Made by a program: the position numbers and the translations under genes
Shown here: positions 13,839 through 20,513 of the stretch, piece by piece
Layout of the letters: every line of letters starts with the position of its first letter
How positions within the stretch are numbered: the stretch's first letter is position 1
From: an uncultured bacterium
Lineage (GTDB): Bacteria; Planctomycetota; UBA8108
Length of the DNA stretch: 20,513 nucleotides
Assembly: GCA_913050545.1 (NCBI GenBank)
Contig: CAJWZY010000005.1
Coordinates: 1 to 20,513 of the forward strand
Reading direction: 5' to 3'
The notes under the pieces: model-generated
Seen by the model: only the letters and a program-made list of their open reading frames with translations
What the model was told of the DNA's origin: nothing
The model's database searches: none

Positions 13839-15161
13839 CTAGGAAGCCTCTGCTTTGCCTGTTTCCTGGGCCTCTTCGGCATCCTTGAGCGAAGCGAGTA
13901 CGCCGGCCGCAGTCGAGATGATCTTGTCGATGTCAGCCGCGGTGTGAGCCGTGGAGACAAAGAAGGCCTCGTACTGGCTCGGCGGCAGGGTGACCCCACC
14001 CTCGAGCATTCCCTGGTAGAACTTCGCGTAGAGATCGGTGCGCACACCCTCAAGTGAATCCAGGTTCTCAACCTGTTTTTCATTAAAGAAGAGAGTCATC
14101 ATCGAGCCCACCCGCTGCACCCTGGCACCCAGGCCGCAGGAGGACACAGCCTCCTCTAACCCCGCCGCCAGGGCCTCACCGGAAGCCTCCAGCCCCTCGT
14201 AGACCTGCTCTGCTGCGAGCGCCTTCAAGGTGGCAAGACCGGCAGCCGTGGCCAGGGGATTTCCCGACAGGGTTCCGGCCTGGTAGACAGGTCCTTCGGG
14301 AGCGAGCTGGTTCATGATTTTCGCCGGACCTCCGAAGCCGCCCACCGGAAGGCCGCCACCGACGACCTTGCCCATCACGGTGAGGTCCGGGGATACATCG
14401 TAGCGTTCCTGGGCACCACCCCGGCTGACCCGAAAGCCGGTGATCACCTCATCGAAAATGAGCAGGGCACCATGCTCATCGCAGAGCTCACGCAGGCCCC
14501 CCAGAAAGCCTTCAGCCGGCGGAACCACCCCCATATTCCCGGCAACCGGCTCCACGATCAGGGCGCCGATCGAGCCGGCTGCCTCTTCAAAAATCGAGCG
14601 CACATTCTCAATATCGTTGAAACGTGCCAGGTGGGTCAGCTTCGCCAGGTCCGCAGGCACACCCGGGCTCGAGGGCACCCCGAGGGTCAGGGCGCCGGAT
14701 CCGGCAGAGATGAGAAAAGAATCGGCGTGCCCATGGTAACAGCCGGCAAATTTGATGATTTCATCCCTGCCCGTAACACCCCGGGCCAGGCGAACGGCCG
14801 ACATCGCAGCCTCTGTACCGGAGCTGACCAGCCGGACCTTCTCGACTGAATCAAACCGGGAGCAGATCAGCTCCGCCAATTCCACCTCTGCGGCGGTACA
14901 GGCGCCGAAGCTGGTGCCGCTTCGGGCAGCCTGGCAAACTGCATCGACCACATCGGGGTGGGCGTGCCCGAGGATCAGCGGTCCCCAGGATCCCATTACA
15001 TCCACGTACTCACGCCCATCGATGTCCACCAGTCGGCTGCCATGGCCTTCTCGAAAGAAAACGGGCTTTCCTCCAACCGAATCACAGGCGCGCACAGGAG
15101 AATTCACTCCGCCGGGAATTACACCCAGGGCCCTCTCGAACATTTCAGCACTTGAATCCAT
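13839..15161 (-). CDS. hemL: Glutamate-1-semialdehyde 2,1-aminomutase
   Basis: HemL converts glutamate-1-semialdehyde to 5-aminolevulinate, the second step of the C5 heme pathway after HemA. It is a fold-type I PLP enzyme with the usual opening IPGGVNSPVRA, the PLP phosphate loop SSGTEAAMSA, CYHGHAD, LIFDEVITGFR (the Asp that contacts the pyridine nitrogen), and the Schiff-base lysine in VMGKVVGGGLPVG. The start chosen here (440 aa) has AAGGA about 10 bases upstream and matches the family's N-terminus. An ATG at 15188 would add nine residues and overlap the hemE stop as ATGA, so it is a real alternative. The C-terminus carries a short Glu/Ala-rich extension. It lies between hemE and a hypothetical exported protein gene. 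Confidence 0.95.
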   Translation of the reverse strand: MDSSAEMFERALGVIPGGVNSPVRACDSVGGKPVFFREGHGSRLVDIDGREYVDVMGSWGPLILGHAHPDVVDAVCQAARSGTSFGACTAAEVELAELICSRFDSVEKVRLVSSGTEAAMSAVRLARGVTGRDEIIKFAGCYHGHADSFLISAGSGALTLGVPSSPGVPADLAKLTHLARFNDIENVRSIFEEAAGSIGALIVEPVAGNMGVVPPAEGFLGGLRELCDEHGALLIFDEVITGFRVSRGGAQERYDVSPDLTVMGKVVGGGLPVGGFGGPAKIMNQLAPEGPVYQAGTLSGNPLATAAGLATLKALAAEQVYEGLEASGEALAAGLEEAVSSCGLGARVQRVGSMMTLFFNEKQVENLDSLEGVRTDLYAKFYQGMLEGGVTLPPSQYEAFFVSTAHTAADIDKIISTAAGVLASLKDAEEAQETGKAEAS

Positions 15162-15184
15162 CGTCAGGTCTTCCTTCCCGTCTT

Positions 15185-16219
15185 TCATTCGCGTGACTGG
15201 ACCGCTTCCACCAGTGCCCGCACCGACTCCACCGGGGTTCCAGGCAGCACACCATGTCCAAGATTAAAGATAAAGCCTCCATCACCTGCCATCTCATCCA
15301 GGACCTGGTTCGCTTTACCGGACACCTCAGCCGGGTCCCCGAACAGGATCGAGGGATCGAGGTTGCCCTGCAGCCCGATTTCTTTTCCGAGAAACTCCCG
15401 CGCCTCACGCAGGCTGGTCCGCCAGTCAATACTGAGGACCCCGGCGCCACTTGAGGACATCTCTTCGAGGAGGTGGGAGCCACCGTTGACATAAAGAATC
15501 GACGGAGCCCCGGAATCTGCAATCGAATCGAAAACAGCCTCCTGGTACGGCTGGGCAAAGCGCCTGTAGTCGTCCCTGCCCAGCAGGCCTGCCCAGGTAT
15601 CGAAAAGCTGGACAGTATCTGCGCCGGCCTGCAGCTGGGCGCCGAGATAGCTCCCGGTTGCCCTGGCAAGCTTCTCAAGCAGTGCATGCAGGAGGTCGGG
15701 GGCTTCGTTCATCAGGCGCTTGATCCACTCCCCGCTACGGTGAAAATTCCCCTCCACCAGGTAGGCAGCCATGGTGAATGGCGCTCCGGCAAAGCCGAGA
15801 ACTGCAACCTCCGGGGGAAGCTCCGAGCGAAGCCGCGCCAGCGTCTCCAGCACCGGGGCCGTATGGCCGGCCGGATCGGGGTCCGCCAGGGAGTTGATGG
15901 CCTCCGCCGTGCGCAAAGGCTCCAGGAATTTCGGGCCGGGGTTGTACTCAAGTGGAGCCCCCATGGCCTCTGCAAGAAAAAGGATATCGTAAAAGACCAC
16001 CACTGCATCGAGACCGAAGCGCCTGTAGGGCTGCATCGAGACCTCGAAGGCCAGGTCCGGATCCGAGCACATCTCGACAAAGGAGTGCTTCTGCTTGATC
16101 TCCTGGTACTCAGGCAGGTAGCGCCCCGCCTGGCGCATCAGCCATACCGGTGGCCGTCCGCTGTTGCAGCAGCGCGCAGCCTTAAGAAACCGGCAAGAAC
16201 CTGCATTACTTTCATCCAT
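15185..16219 (-). CDS. hemE: Uroporphyrinogen III decarboxylase
   Basis: HemE removes four carboxyl groups from uroporphyrinogen III to give coproporphyrinogen III, committing the tetrapyrrole to heme. The signature PPVWLMRQAGRYLPEY near the N-terminus is complete. FYDILF contains the catalytic Asp, and GFAGAPFT, FDTWAGLL, LQGNLDPSIL and FNLGHGVLP follow in the family's order. I chose the ATG at 16219 because the distance from the start to the signature then matches E. coli HemE, and because a promoter-like element at 16258-16286 would leave the ATG at 16249 with almost no leader. The longer form (10 more residues) remains possible. It is the first gene of the leftward operon, and its stop codon overlaps an alternative hemL start. 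Confidence 0.95.
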   Translation of the reverse strand: MDESNAGSCRFLKAARCCNSGRPPVWLMRQAGRYLPEYQEIKQKHSFVEMCSDPDLAFEVSMQPYRRFGLDAVVVFYDILFLAEAMGAPLEYNPGPKFLEPLRTAEAINSLADPDPAGHTAPVLETLARLRSELPPEVAVLGFAGAPFTMAAYLVEGNFHRSGEWIKRLMNEAPDLLHALLEKLARATGSYLGAQLQAGADTVQLFDTWAGLLGRDDYRRFAQPYQEAVFDSIADSGAPSILYVNGGSHLLEEMSSSGAGVLSIDWRTSLREAREFLGKEIGLQGNLDPSILFGDPAEVSGKANQVLDEMAGDGGFIFNLGHGVLPGTPVESVRALVEAVQSRE

Positions 16220-16712
16220 CGCGTTTTTCCCTGGTTCAGACTTCTGCATAACCTGCTTTTATGGTCTTTCAAACTGGAGAGGTCAAGAAAATCGAGGCGC
16301 TTGAATAGAATCAAATCACAGCCTTTCACTCGAGGACCCGGGGGGCCATAGCCGGGTGAAGAAGACCCCGGCAGAAAAAACCCATTCAAACCGATCCATA
16401 CGGCAACAGCTGGACAGCTCTGAGAGCGAAAGCGCATCCGATAATTCACCCGGATACTCCCCCGGCAAGTAACCTCTACAGGCCGCCAGCCCCCAGGCTG
16501 AAGGGGCCTGCCCTGAAGGACCAGGGCCGCTCTGCAAAACCGCCTGCAACAAGCTCCGGCACGGATGGAAATTGCTCCCCTGCAGGAAAACAAACACGGA
16601 ACAGACTGGCTTTCCTGTTACACTAGGAGATTGTCGCGCCGGCACGACAACCTGCAGAACCTCTGGTTCCCGGGTGTATCCAAGCGTATATTTCTTTTGA
16701 GAAACCCATCGG
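16220..16712. other. Intergenic region between the divergent heme operons
   Basis: About 490 bases lie between hemE (leftward) and hemA (rightward), and no gene is recognised. It contains a candidate hemE promoter (16258-16286), a group of mutually exclusive GC hairpin arms at 16336-16372, and a 7-bp inverted repeat CAGGAAA/TTTCCTG (16583-16617) with a 21-base loop. A TATATT at 16687-16692 could be a hemA -10, but no matching -35 is evident. No known riboswitch motif was seen. Confidence 0.55.
16258..16286 (-). promoter_or_regulatory. Candidate promoter of the hemE-hemL operon
   Basis: On the minus strand TTGACC (16281-16286, 5 of 6 to the -35) and CATAAA (16258-16263, 4 of 6 to the -10) are separated by exactly 17 bases. 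Transcription would begin near 16251, favouring the hemE start at 16219 or a leaderless start at 16249. Confidence 0.45.
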
Positions 16713-18020
16713 ATGGAACTTCTCGTCTTCGGATTGAATCATAAAACAGCCCCTGTGGGACTGCGAGAGAACTGGGCTCTATCTGCTGATGAATCCGGGC
16801 TCGCCCTGGAGAGAATCCTCTCGAAAATCGAGGGCTCAGAACACCTGATCCTCTCCACCTGCAACCGCACCGAGTTCTACAGCGCCATCCCCGCATCCAG
16901 CGACCTGGCTGTGAATCTCAACGAAGAAGAAGGCTCACCCTTTGAGGAGTTGAGCAACTTCTACCTGGGACAGGATGCTCATAACCAGCCCCCTGCCGAT
17001 GATTGTTTCTACCTCTACCGCCAGGAGAATGCTGTCAAGCACCTCTTCCGCGTGGCCGGTGGACTCGACTCCATGATCGTCGGGGAGACCGAGATCCTCA
17101 GACAGCTGAAAGAAGCCTACGAGCTGTCAGAAAAAAACAGGGGCGCCGGAAAGATGTTCCGCCATCTCTTTCCCGAGGCGCTCAAGGTCGGCAAGAAAGT
17201 CAGGACCTCGACGACCATCTCCGAGGGGTGCATTACCCCCGGGCAGGCAGCCCTCCGGCTGGCCATGGATATCCTCGGCGACCTCGATGGGAAAAAAGCG
17301 CTCCTGATCGGGTCCGGTACCGTGGCAGGACTTGCAGCCAGGGCCTTCATCGAAAACAACCTGCGAAAATTCACGGTGATGAACAGGACGACGGAATCGG
17401 CAGAGGCGATGCTGCAGGGGCTGAAGGGACTCGACCTCGATGCTGACGTCCTTCCCCTCTCAGCCGATATCGTATCAACCCTGTCATCAGCGGATGTGCT
17501 CATCTCATCCACCAGCTCCATCGAGCCTCTTATAACGAAGGCGCAGGTCGAGGCGGCACAGCAGCAGCGTGGTTCAGCCCCCCTGGTCATTATCGACCTC
17601 GCCGTACCGCGCGACATCGATCCCGAAAGCGGTGGACTGGACGGGGTCCATCTTTTCAATATCGATGACCTGAACAAGGTGATCCAGGGAAACCTGGCAA
17701 AGCGCCACGACCAGTTTTCCCGGGCCGAAGAAATTGTTCGCAAACAGCTCGATGTCTTTTACGGGCAGCTGAATTACCTCAATATCGACCCGGTGATCCG
17801 CCACCTCATCGAACGTTTTGAGATCATCCGGACAGGTGAATTACAGAACTCGATGGGCGATTTTCCGGTCGAGCTCCACGAAACGGTCGACAAGCTGACC
17901 CGTCGACTGGTAAACAAGCTCATCCATTTCCCGATCGAGCGACTCAAATCGATCCGAGACATGCAGGGCCTCAGCGAAGATGAGATTGCCTTCCTCAAAA
18001 AGCTCTTCCTGCCGAAGTGA
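16713..18020 (+). CDS. hemA: Glutamyl-tRNA reductase
   Basis: HemA reduces glutamyl-tRNA to glutamate-1-semialdehyde with NADPH, the first and usually rate-limiting step of the C5 heme pathway. GLNHKTAPVGLRE (7-19) and STCNRTEFY (48-56) open the catalytic domain, with the nucleophile at C50, the same number as in E. coli. AGGLDSMIVGETEILRQ follows, then the NADPH-binding Rossmann segment ALLIGSGTVAGLAARAF. The C-terminal helical dimerisation domain (KLTRRLVNKLIHFPIERLK) is complete, giving a normal length of 435 aa. Presence of HemA and HemL together shows use of the C5 rather than the Shemin pathway. The ATG at 16713 has only a weak ribosome-binding site. It heads the hemA-hemC-hemD unit, followed by a 93-base gap. 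Confidence 0.96.
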   Translation: MELLVFGLNHKTAPVGLRENWALSADESGLALERILSKIEGSEHLILSTCNRTEFYSAIPASSDLAVNLNEEEGSPFEELSNFYLGQDAHNQPPADDCFYLYRQENAVKHLFRVAGGLDSMIVGETEILRQLKEAYELSEKNRGAGKMFRHLFPEALKVGKKVRTSTTISEGCITPGQAALRLAMDILGDLDGKKALLIGSGTVAGLAARAFIENNLRKFTVMNRTTESAEAMLQGLKGLDLDADVLPLSADIVSTLSSADVLISSTSSIEPLITKAQVEAAQQQRGSAPLVIIDLAVPRDIDPESGGLDGVHLFNIDDLNKVIQGNLAKRHDQFSRAEEIVRKQLDVFYGQLNYLNIDPVIRHLIERFEIIRTGELQNSMGDFPVELHETVDKLTRRLVNKLIHFPIERLKSIRDMQGLSEDEIAFLKKLFLPK

Positions 18021-18113
18021 GAACAGGCTGGCGGGAGCCTTCATTCGCAGACCGGCAGGAGAATTCCTCCGCGAGCGGGGTGCCGCTGCAGCCCTGTCGG
18101 GGGTGTTGCCAGG

Positions 18114-19049
18114 ATGAATAATGAAGTGCTCAAGCTTGGAACCCGGGGCAGCCCCCTTGCCCTCTGGCAGGCCGAATGGGTCCAGCAGGCGCTGGCAGCA
18201 GTGAATCCGGAGCTTGAAACGAAGATCTCCATCATCAAAACCAGCGCCGAGAATTTCCCCGAGCAGGAGATCCCGTTGATCGGCACCGGGGTATTCAGCC
18301 GTGAAATCGATGAGGCACTGCTCAGCGGAAAGATCGATGCAGCGGTTCACAGTCTCAAGGACCTGCCCTCGGACTATCCTCCGGAGCTCGAAATCATCGC
18401 GGTGCCGCAAAGAGAAAGTGCCCTCGATGCCTTCGTGAGTGCGGATGGAAGATGCCTTGGCGAGCTGGAGCCGGGTGCCCGGATCGGAACGGGCAGCCCG
18501 CGCCGCAAGGCCCAATTGCTTGCCTGGCGCCCGGATCTCGAGATCATTCCCCTGCGGGGAAACGTCAATACCCGCCTCGAAAAGATCTCCAGCCAGCAGC
18601 TGGCGGGAACGGTCCTGGCCCACGCCGGCCTCAGGAGGCTGGAAAAAGAGGAGCTCGTTACCGAGCTGGTTGACACCTCCATCATCCTCCCAGCCGTCGG
18701 GCAGGGCGCACTGGCTGTGGTGATGCGAAAAGACGACAGCTCATACCGCCAGGAGCTGCTGGCGCTCAACGACCGCGACAGCTATGAGATCACCCAGGCG
18801 GAGAGATCCTTCCTGCGGCGCCTTCGCGGCGGCTGCCAGGTTGCCGCCGGAGCCCTGGCCCGCATCGAGTTGGAAGACCTGGTTCATATCGAGGGCGTGC
18901 TGGCCAGTGAAGATGGCTCGACCTGCCTGCGGGCCAGCCGCAGCGGCCCACGCAGCGAAGGAGACAGGCTCGGCACGGAGCTTGCGGATGAGTTGCTGCA
19001 GCAGGGTGGAGAGGAGCTCATCGGAAACAGGGAAGAGCCCCAGCCATGA
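18114..19049 (+). CDS. hemC: Porphobilinogen deaminase (hydroxymethylbilane synthase)
   Basis: HemC joins four porphobilinogen molecules into hydroxymethylbilane on a covalently attached dipyrromethane cofactor. LGTRGSPLALWQA (8-20) is the N-terminal signature. AVHSLKDLP (77-85) contains the catalytic Asp D83, RIGTGSPRRKAQL and RGNVNTRLEK (148-157) supply the Arg residues that hold substrate carboxylates, and RLRGGCQVAAGA (236-247) has the cofactor-attaching C241. Length (311 aa) is normal. The ATG at 18114 has a GGGGGT tract and CCAGG nearby upstream. Its stop overlaps the hemD start by four bases (ATGA), which implies translational coupling. Confidence 0.96.
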   Translation: MNNEVLKLGTRGSPLALWQAEWVQQALAAVNPELETKISIIKTSAENFPEQEIPLIGTGVFSREIDEALLSGKIDAAVHSLKDLPSDYPPELEIIAVPQRESALDAFVSADGRCLGELEPGARIGTGSPRRKAQLLAWRPDLEIIPLRGNVNTRLEKISSQQLAGTVLAHAGLRRLEKEELVTELVDTSIILPAVGQGALAVVMRKDDSSYRQELLALNDRDSYEITQAERSFLRRLRGGCQVAAGALARIELEDLVHIEGVLASEDGSTCLRASRSGPRSEGDRLGTELADELLQQGGEELIGNREEPQP

Positions 19050-19846
19050 CAGGGGACTCTCTCACGGGCAACACGGTCATCCTCACCCGCCCCGAGTGCC
19101 GCAGCGCAGAGCTGGCAAACCGGCTGGAAGAGCTCGGTGCGAAGGTGCTGGCAGTCCCCTCGATTCGTTTTTCGCCGCTGGAAGACTCCGCGCCCTGGCA
19201 GCTGGCTCTTGAAAATCGCGACGGCTTTTCCCATCTGATTTTCTCCAGCATTACCGCGGTGGACACCTTCGCAAGCCTGTGTTCGCGGGCAGGCATCACG
19301 CTGGATTCCTGGCTCCCGAATTGCACCGTCTGTGCGGCCGGAACTGCTACTGCCGCTGCACTCGAGGGCTACGGCTTTACAGGAATAATGGTATCGAGCG
19401 GCTCGACCGGGTCGGACTTCGCCCCTGAGTTCATCGAAAAAGAAAAGCCGGGGCCCGAAACCCGGATCCTCCTGCCGGGATCGGAAATCGCCCGCGGGGA
19501 GCTGGCTGCCGGCCTGCGCCGCTGTGGCGCACAGGTGGAAGAGGTGGCGATCTACCGCACCTGCACTGAAGAACCGGCCCGCGCTGCGCCGCTGCTGGAA
19601 GCTCTCGAGCGTGGAGAGACACCGCAGGCCATCACCTTCGCAAGCCCCTCCGCCGTCAAGGGCTTCCTGGACCTCTGCGGAGAACAGGGACTCGGGCTGC
19701 TGGAGGACAGCAGCGTCAAGATCATCTCGATCGGGCCGACCACCAGCGAGGACATCAGGGCAAGGGGCCTGGAGGTTTCAGCCCAGGCAGCCCGCCCTAC
19801 GACCGAATCCATCATCGATGCCCTGGCTGGGGCGCTTGGTGAATAA
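19046..19846 (+). CDS. hemD: Uroporphyrinogen III synthase
   Basis: HemD cyclises hydroxymethylbilane with inversion of ring D to give uroporphyrinogen III. The sequence is poorly conserved across the family, but the landmarks fit: VILTRPE at the start, a mid-domain segment FSHLIFSSITAVDTF, GTATAAAL, RILLPGSEIARGEL, VEEVAIYRT, then AITFASPSAVKGF and ISIGPTTSEDIRARG near the end. The two-lobed Rossmann-like layout and 266-aa length are typical. It overlaps hemC by four bases and shares its operon, which strongly supports the call. It ends 9 bases from the stop of the convergent MscS-type gene. Confidence 0.92.
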   Translation: MTGDSLTGNTVILTRPECRSAELANRLEELGAKVLAVPSIRFSPLEDSAPWQLALENRDGFSHLIFSSITAVDTFASLCSRAGITLDSWLPNCTVCAAGTATAAALEGYGFTGIMVSSGSTGSDFAPEFIEKEKPGPETRILLPGSEIARGELAAGLRRCGAQVEEVAIYRTCTEEPARAAPLLEALERGETPQAITFASPSAVKGFLDLCGEQGLGLLEDSSVKIISIGPTTSEDIRARGLEVSAQAARPTTESIIDALAGALGE

Positions 19847-19855
19847 GCACAGGTC

Positions 19856-20513
19856 TTATTCTTCTGCTTTACCGGACTGGTTGCCCTCTGCCCCCTGGAG
19901 GCTGACATCGAGCTTGGGGTAAGGAATCTCGATGCCTTCTGCCAGGAAGCACTTGTAGATTTCCTTCCTGAGCATATGGCTCACGCGACCGCGCAGAACC
20001 GGCTCGCTGATCCACCCGCGGAGCTCGACGAGAAGGGCCGAGTCCCCGAAATCCTTGAAGCGGACCTTGGGTTCGGGGTCCTCCGTGATCTCCGGGTGGG
20101 AAACAGCGATGCCAAGCAACAGCTCCTCAACCCGGTCGATATCCGTACCATAGGCGACACCGACGCGGATCCGGATCCGCTCCTTCACGTAGGGACCACC
20201 ACTCTCGTTGGTGATCTTCGAATTCCCCATGACCGCGTTGGGAACGGTGATCTCCACGTCATCCCGGGTCAGCATACGTGTGCTGCGCAAGCCGATGTGG
20301 GTCACCTGGCCACGCTCGCCGGAATCCAGCAGAATGAAATCGCCGATCTTGTAGGGAGCATCGGCCAGGATAAAGGCTCCCGCGAAGAGATTGGCGAGAC
20401 TGTCCTTGGCGGAATGACTTTGGCGCAATTGCCAACCAATGAGGGAGACAAGGCAGAAAAGCGGGGCGAATTGGGCGTACCAGAAAGCGGAAGACCGGAA
20501 AACGGAGGCATGA
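19856..20513 (-). CDS. Small-conductance mechanosensitive channel (MscS family), 5' end outside window
   Basis: The frame stays open to the right edge, so the N-terminus is missing. From the edge a hydrophobic helix (FWYAQFAPLFCLVSLIGW) precedes SHSAKDSLANLFAGAFI, the end of the pore-lining TM3 and the start of the MscS beta domain. The beta domain reads KIGDFILLDSGERGQVTHIGLRSTR with VPNAVMGNSKITN, both diagnostic of MscS. The alpha/beta domain follows (RIRIRVGVAYGTDIDRVEELL, VRFKDFGDSALLVELRGWI), and the protein ends with a short charged tail. Such channels open under membrane tension and release solutes during hypo-osmotic shock. The internal TTG at 20428 is not the true start because the conserved TM3 end would be lost. 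It converges with hemD. Confidence 0.9.
   Translation of the reverse strand, partial: HASVFRSSAFWYAQFAPLFCLVSLIGWQLRQSHSAKDSLANLFAGAFILADAPYKIGDFILLDSGERGQVTHIGLRSTRMLTRDDVEITVPNAVMGNSKITNESGGPYVKERIRIRVGVAYGTDIDRVEELLLGIAVSHPEITEDPEPKVRFKDFGDSALLVELRGWISEPVLRGRVSHMLRKEIYKCFLAEGIEIPYPKLDVSLQGAEGNQSGKAEE

Overview
The window is a GC-rich bacterial chromosomal segment that is densely coded and mostly housekeeping. No rRNA, tRNA, insertion sequence, CRISPR array or phage module was seen. An LpxA-type acyltransferase implies a Gram-negative envelope. Three features would fit the PVC group (Planctomycetota/Verrucomicrobiota/Chlamydiota): a Chlamydia-like long NrdA with a non-Tyr NrdB, a PcnB-type poly(A) polymerase with an Arg-rich tail, and the C5 (glutamyl-tRNA) heme pathway. 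Placement below 'Gram-negative bacterium' is inference with low confidence.

Layout. 2-868 (+) is the 3' part of a PDZ-domain protein. 935-2095 (+) is a PLP fold-III D-serine dehydratase/D-threonine aldolase-like enzyme, overlapped or closely followed by a class I methyltransferase (2110-2781) and then an iron-type alcohol dehydrogenase resembling phosphonoacetaldehyde reductases (2867-4033). Convergent to these lies the ribonucleotide reductase operon nrdB-nrdA (minus strand, 8541 to 4051). Upstream is a gene-free stretch of about 910 bases (8542-9454) holding a candidate NrdR operator pair and a very long candidate leader. Rightward pcnB (9455-10861) converges on lpxA (10903-11751, minus). 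lpxA is divergent from metX (11881-12975, +). metX converges on a leftward operon hemE-hemL-hypothetical secreted protein (16219 to 13009). A 490-base gap separates this from the rightward operon hemA-hemC-hemD (16713-19846). The window ends in a partial MscS-type channel gene on the minus strand.

How genes work together. hemA, hemL, hemC, hemD and hemE cover glutamyl-tRNA to coproporphyrinogen III except for porphobilinogen synthase (HemB), as two back-to-back transcription units. nrdB/nrdA make deoxyribonucleotides. metX feeds methionine synthesis, lpxA begins lipid A synthesis, and pcnB acts in RNA 3'-end metabolism.

The most interesting locus is nrdBA. NrdB keeps all six metal-ligand residues but has Leu at the tyrosyl-radical position, which points to a class Ic (Mn/Fe, radical-less) enzyme. 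NrdA carries three tandem ATP-cone-like regions. The operon shows an NrdR-like box pair about 670 bases from the nrdB start, three stem-loops just ahead of nrdB, and a strong hairpin overlapping the ribosome-binding region of nrdA. I found no wholly new gene system; most of the rest is conventional.
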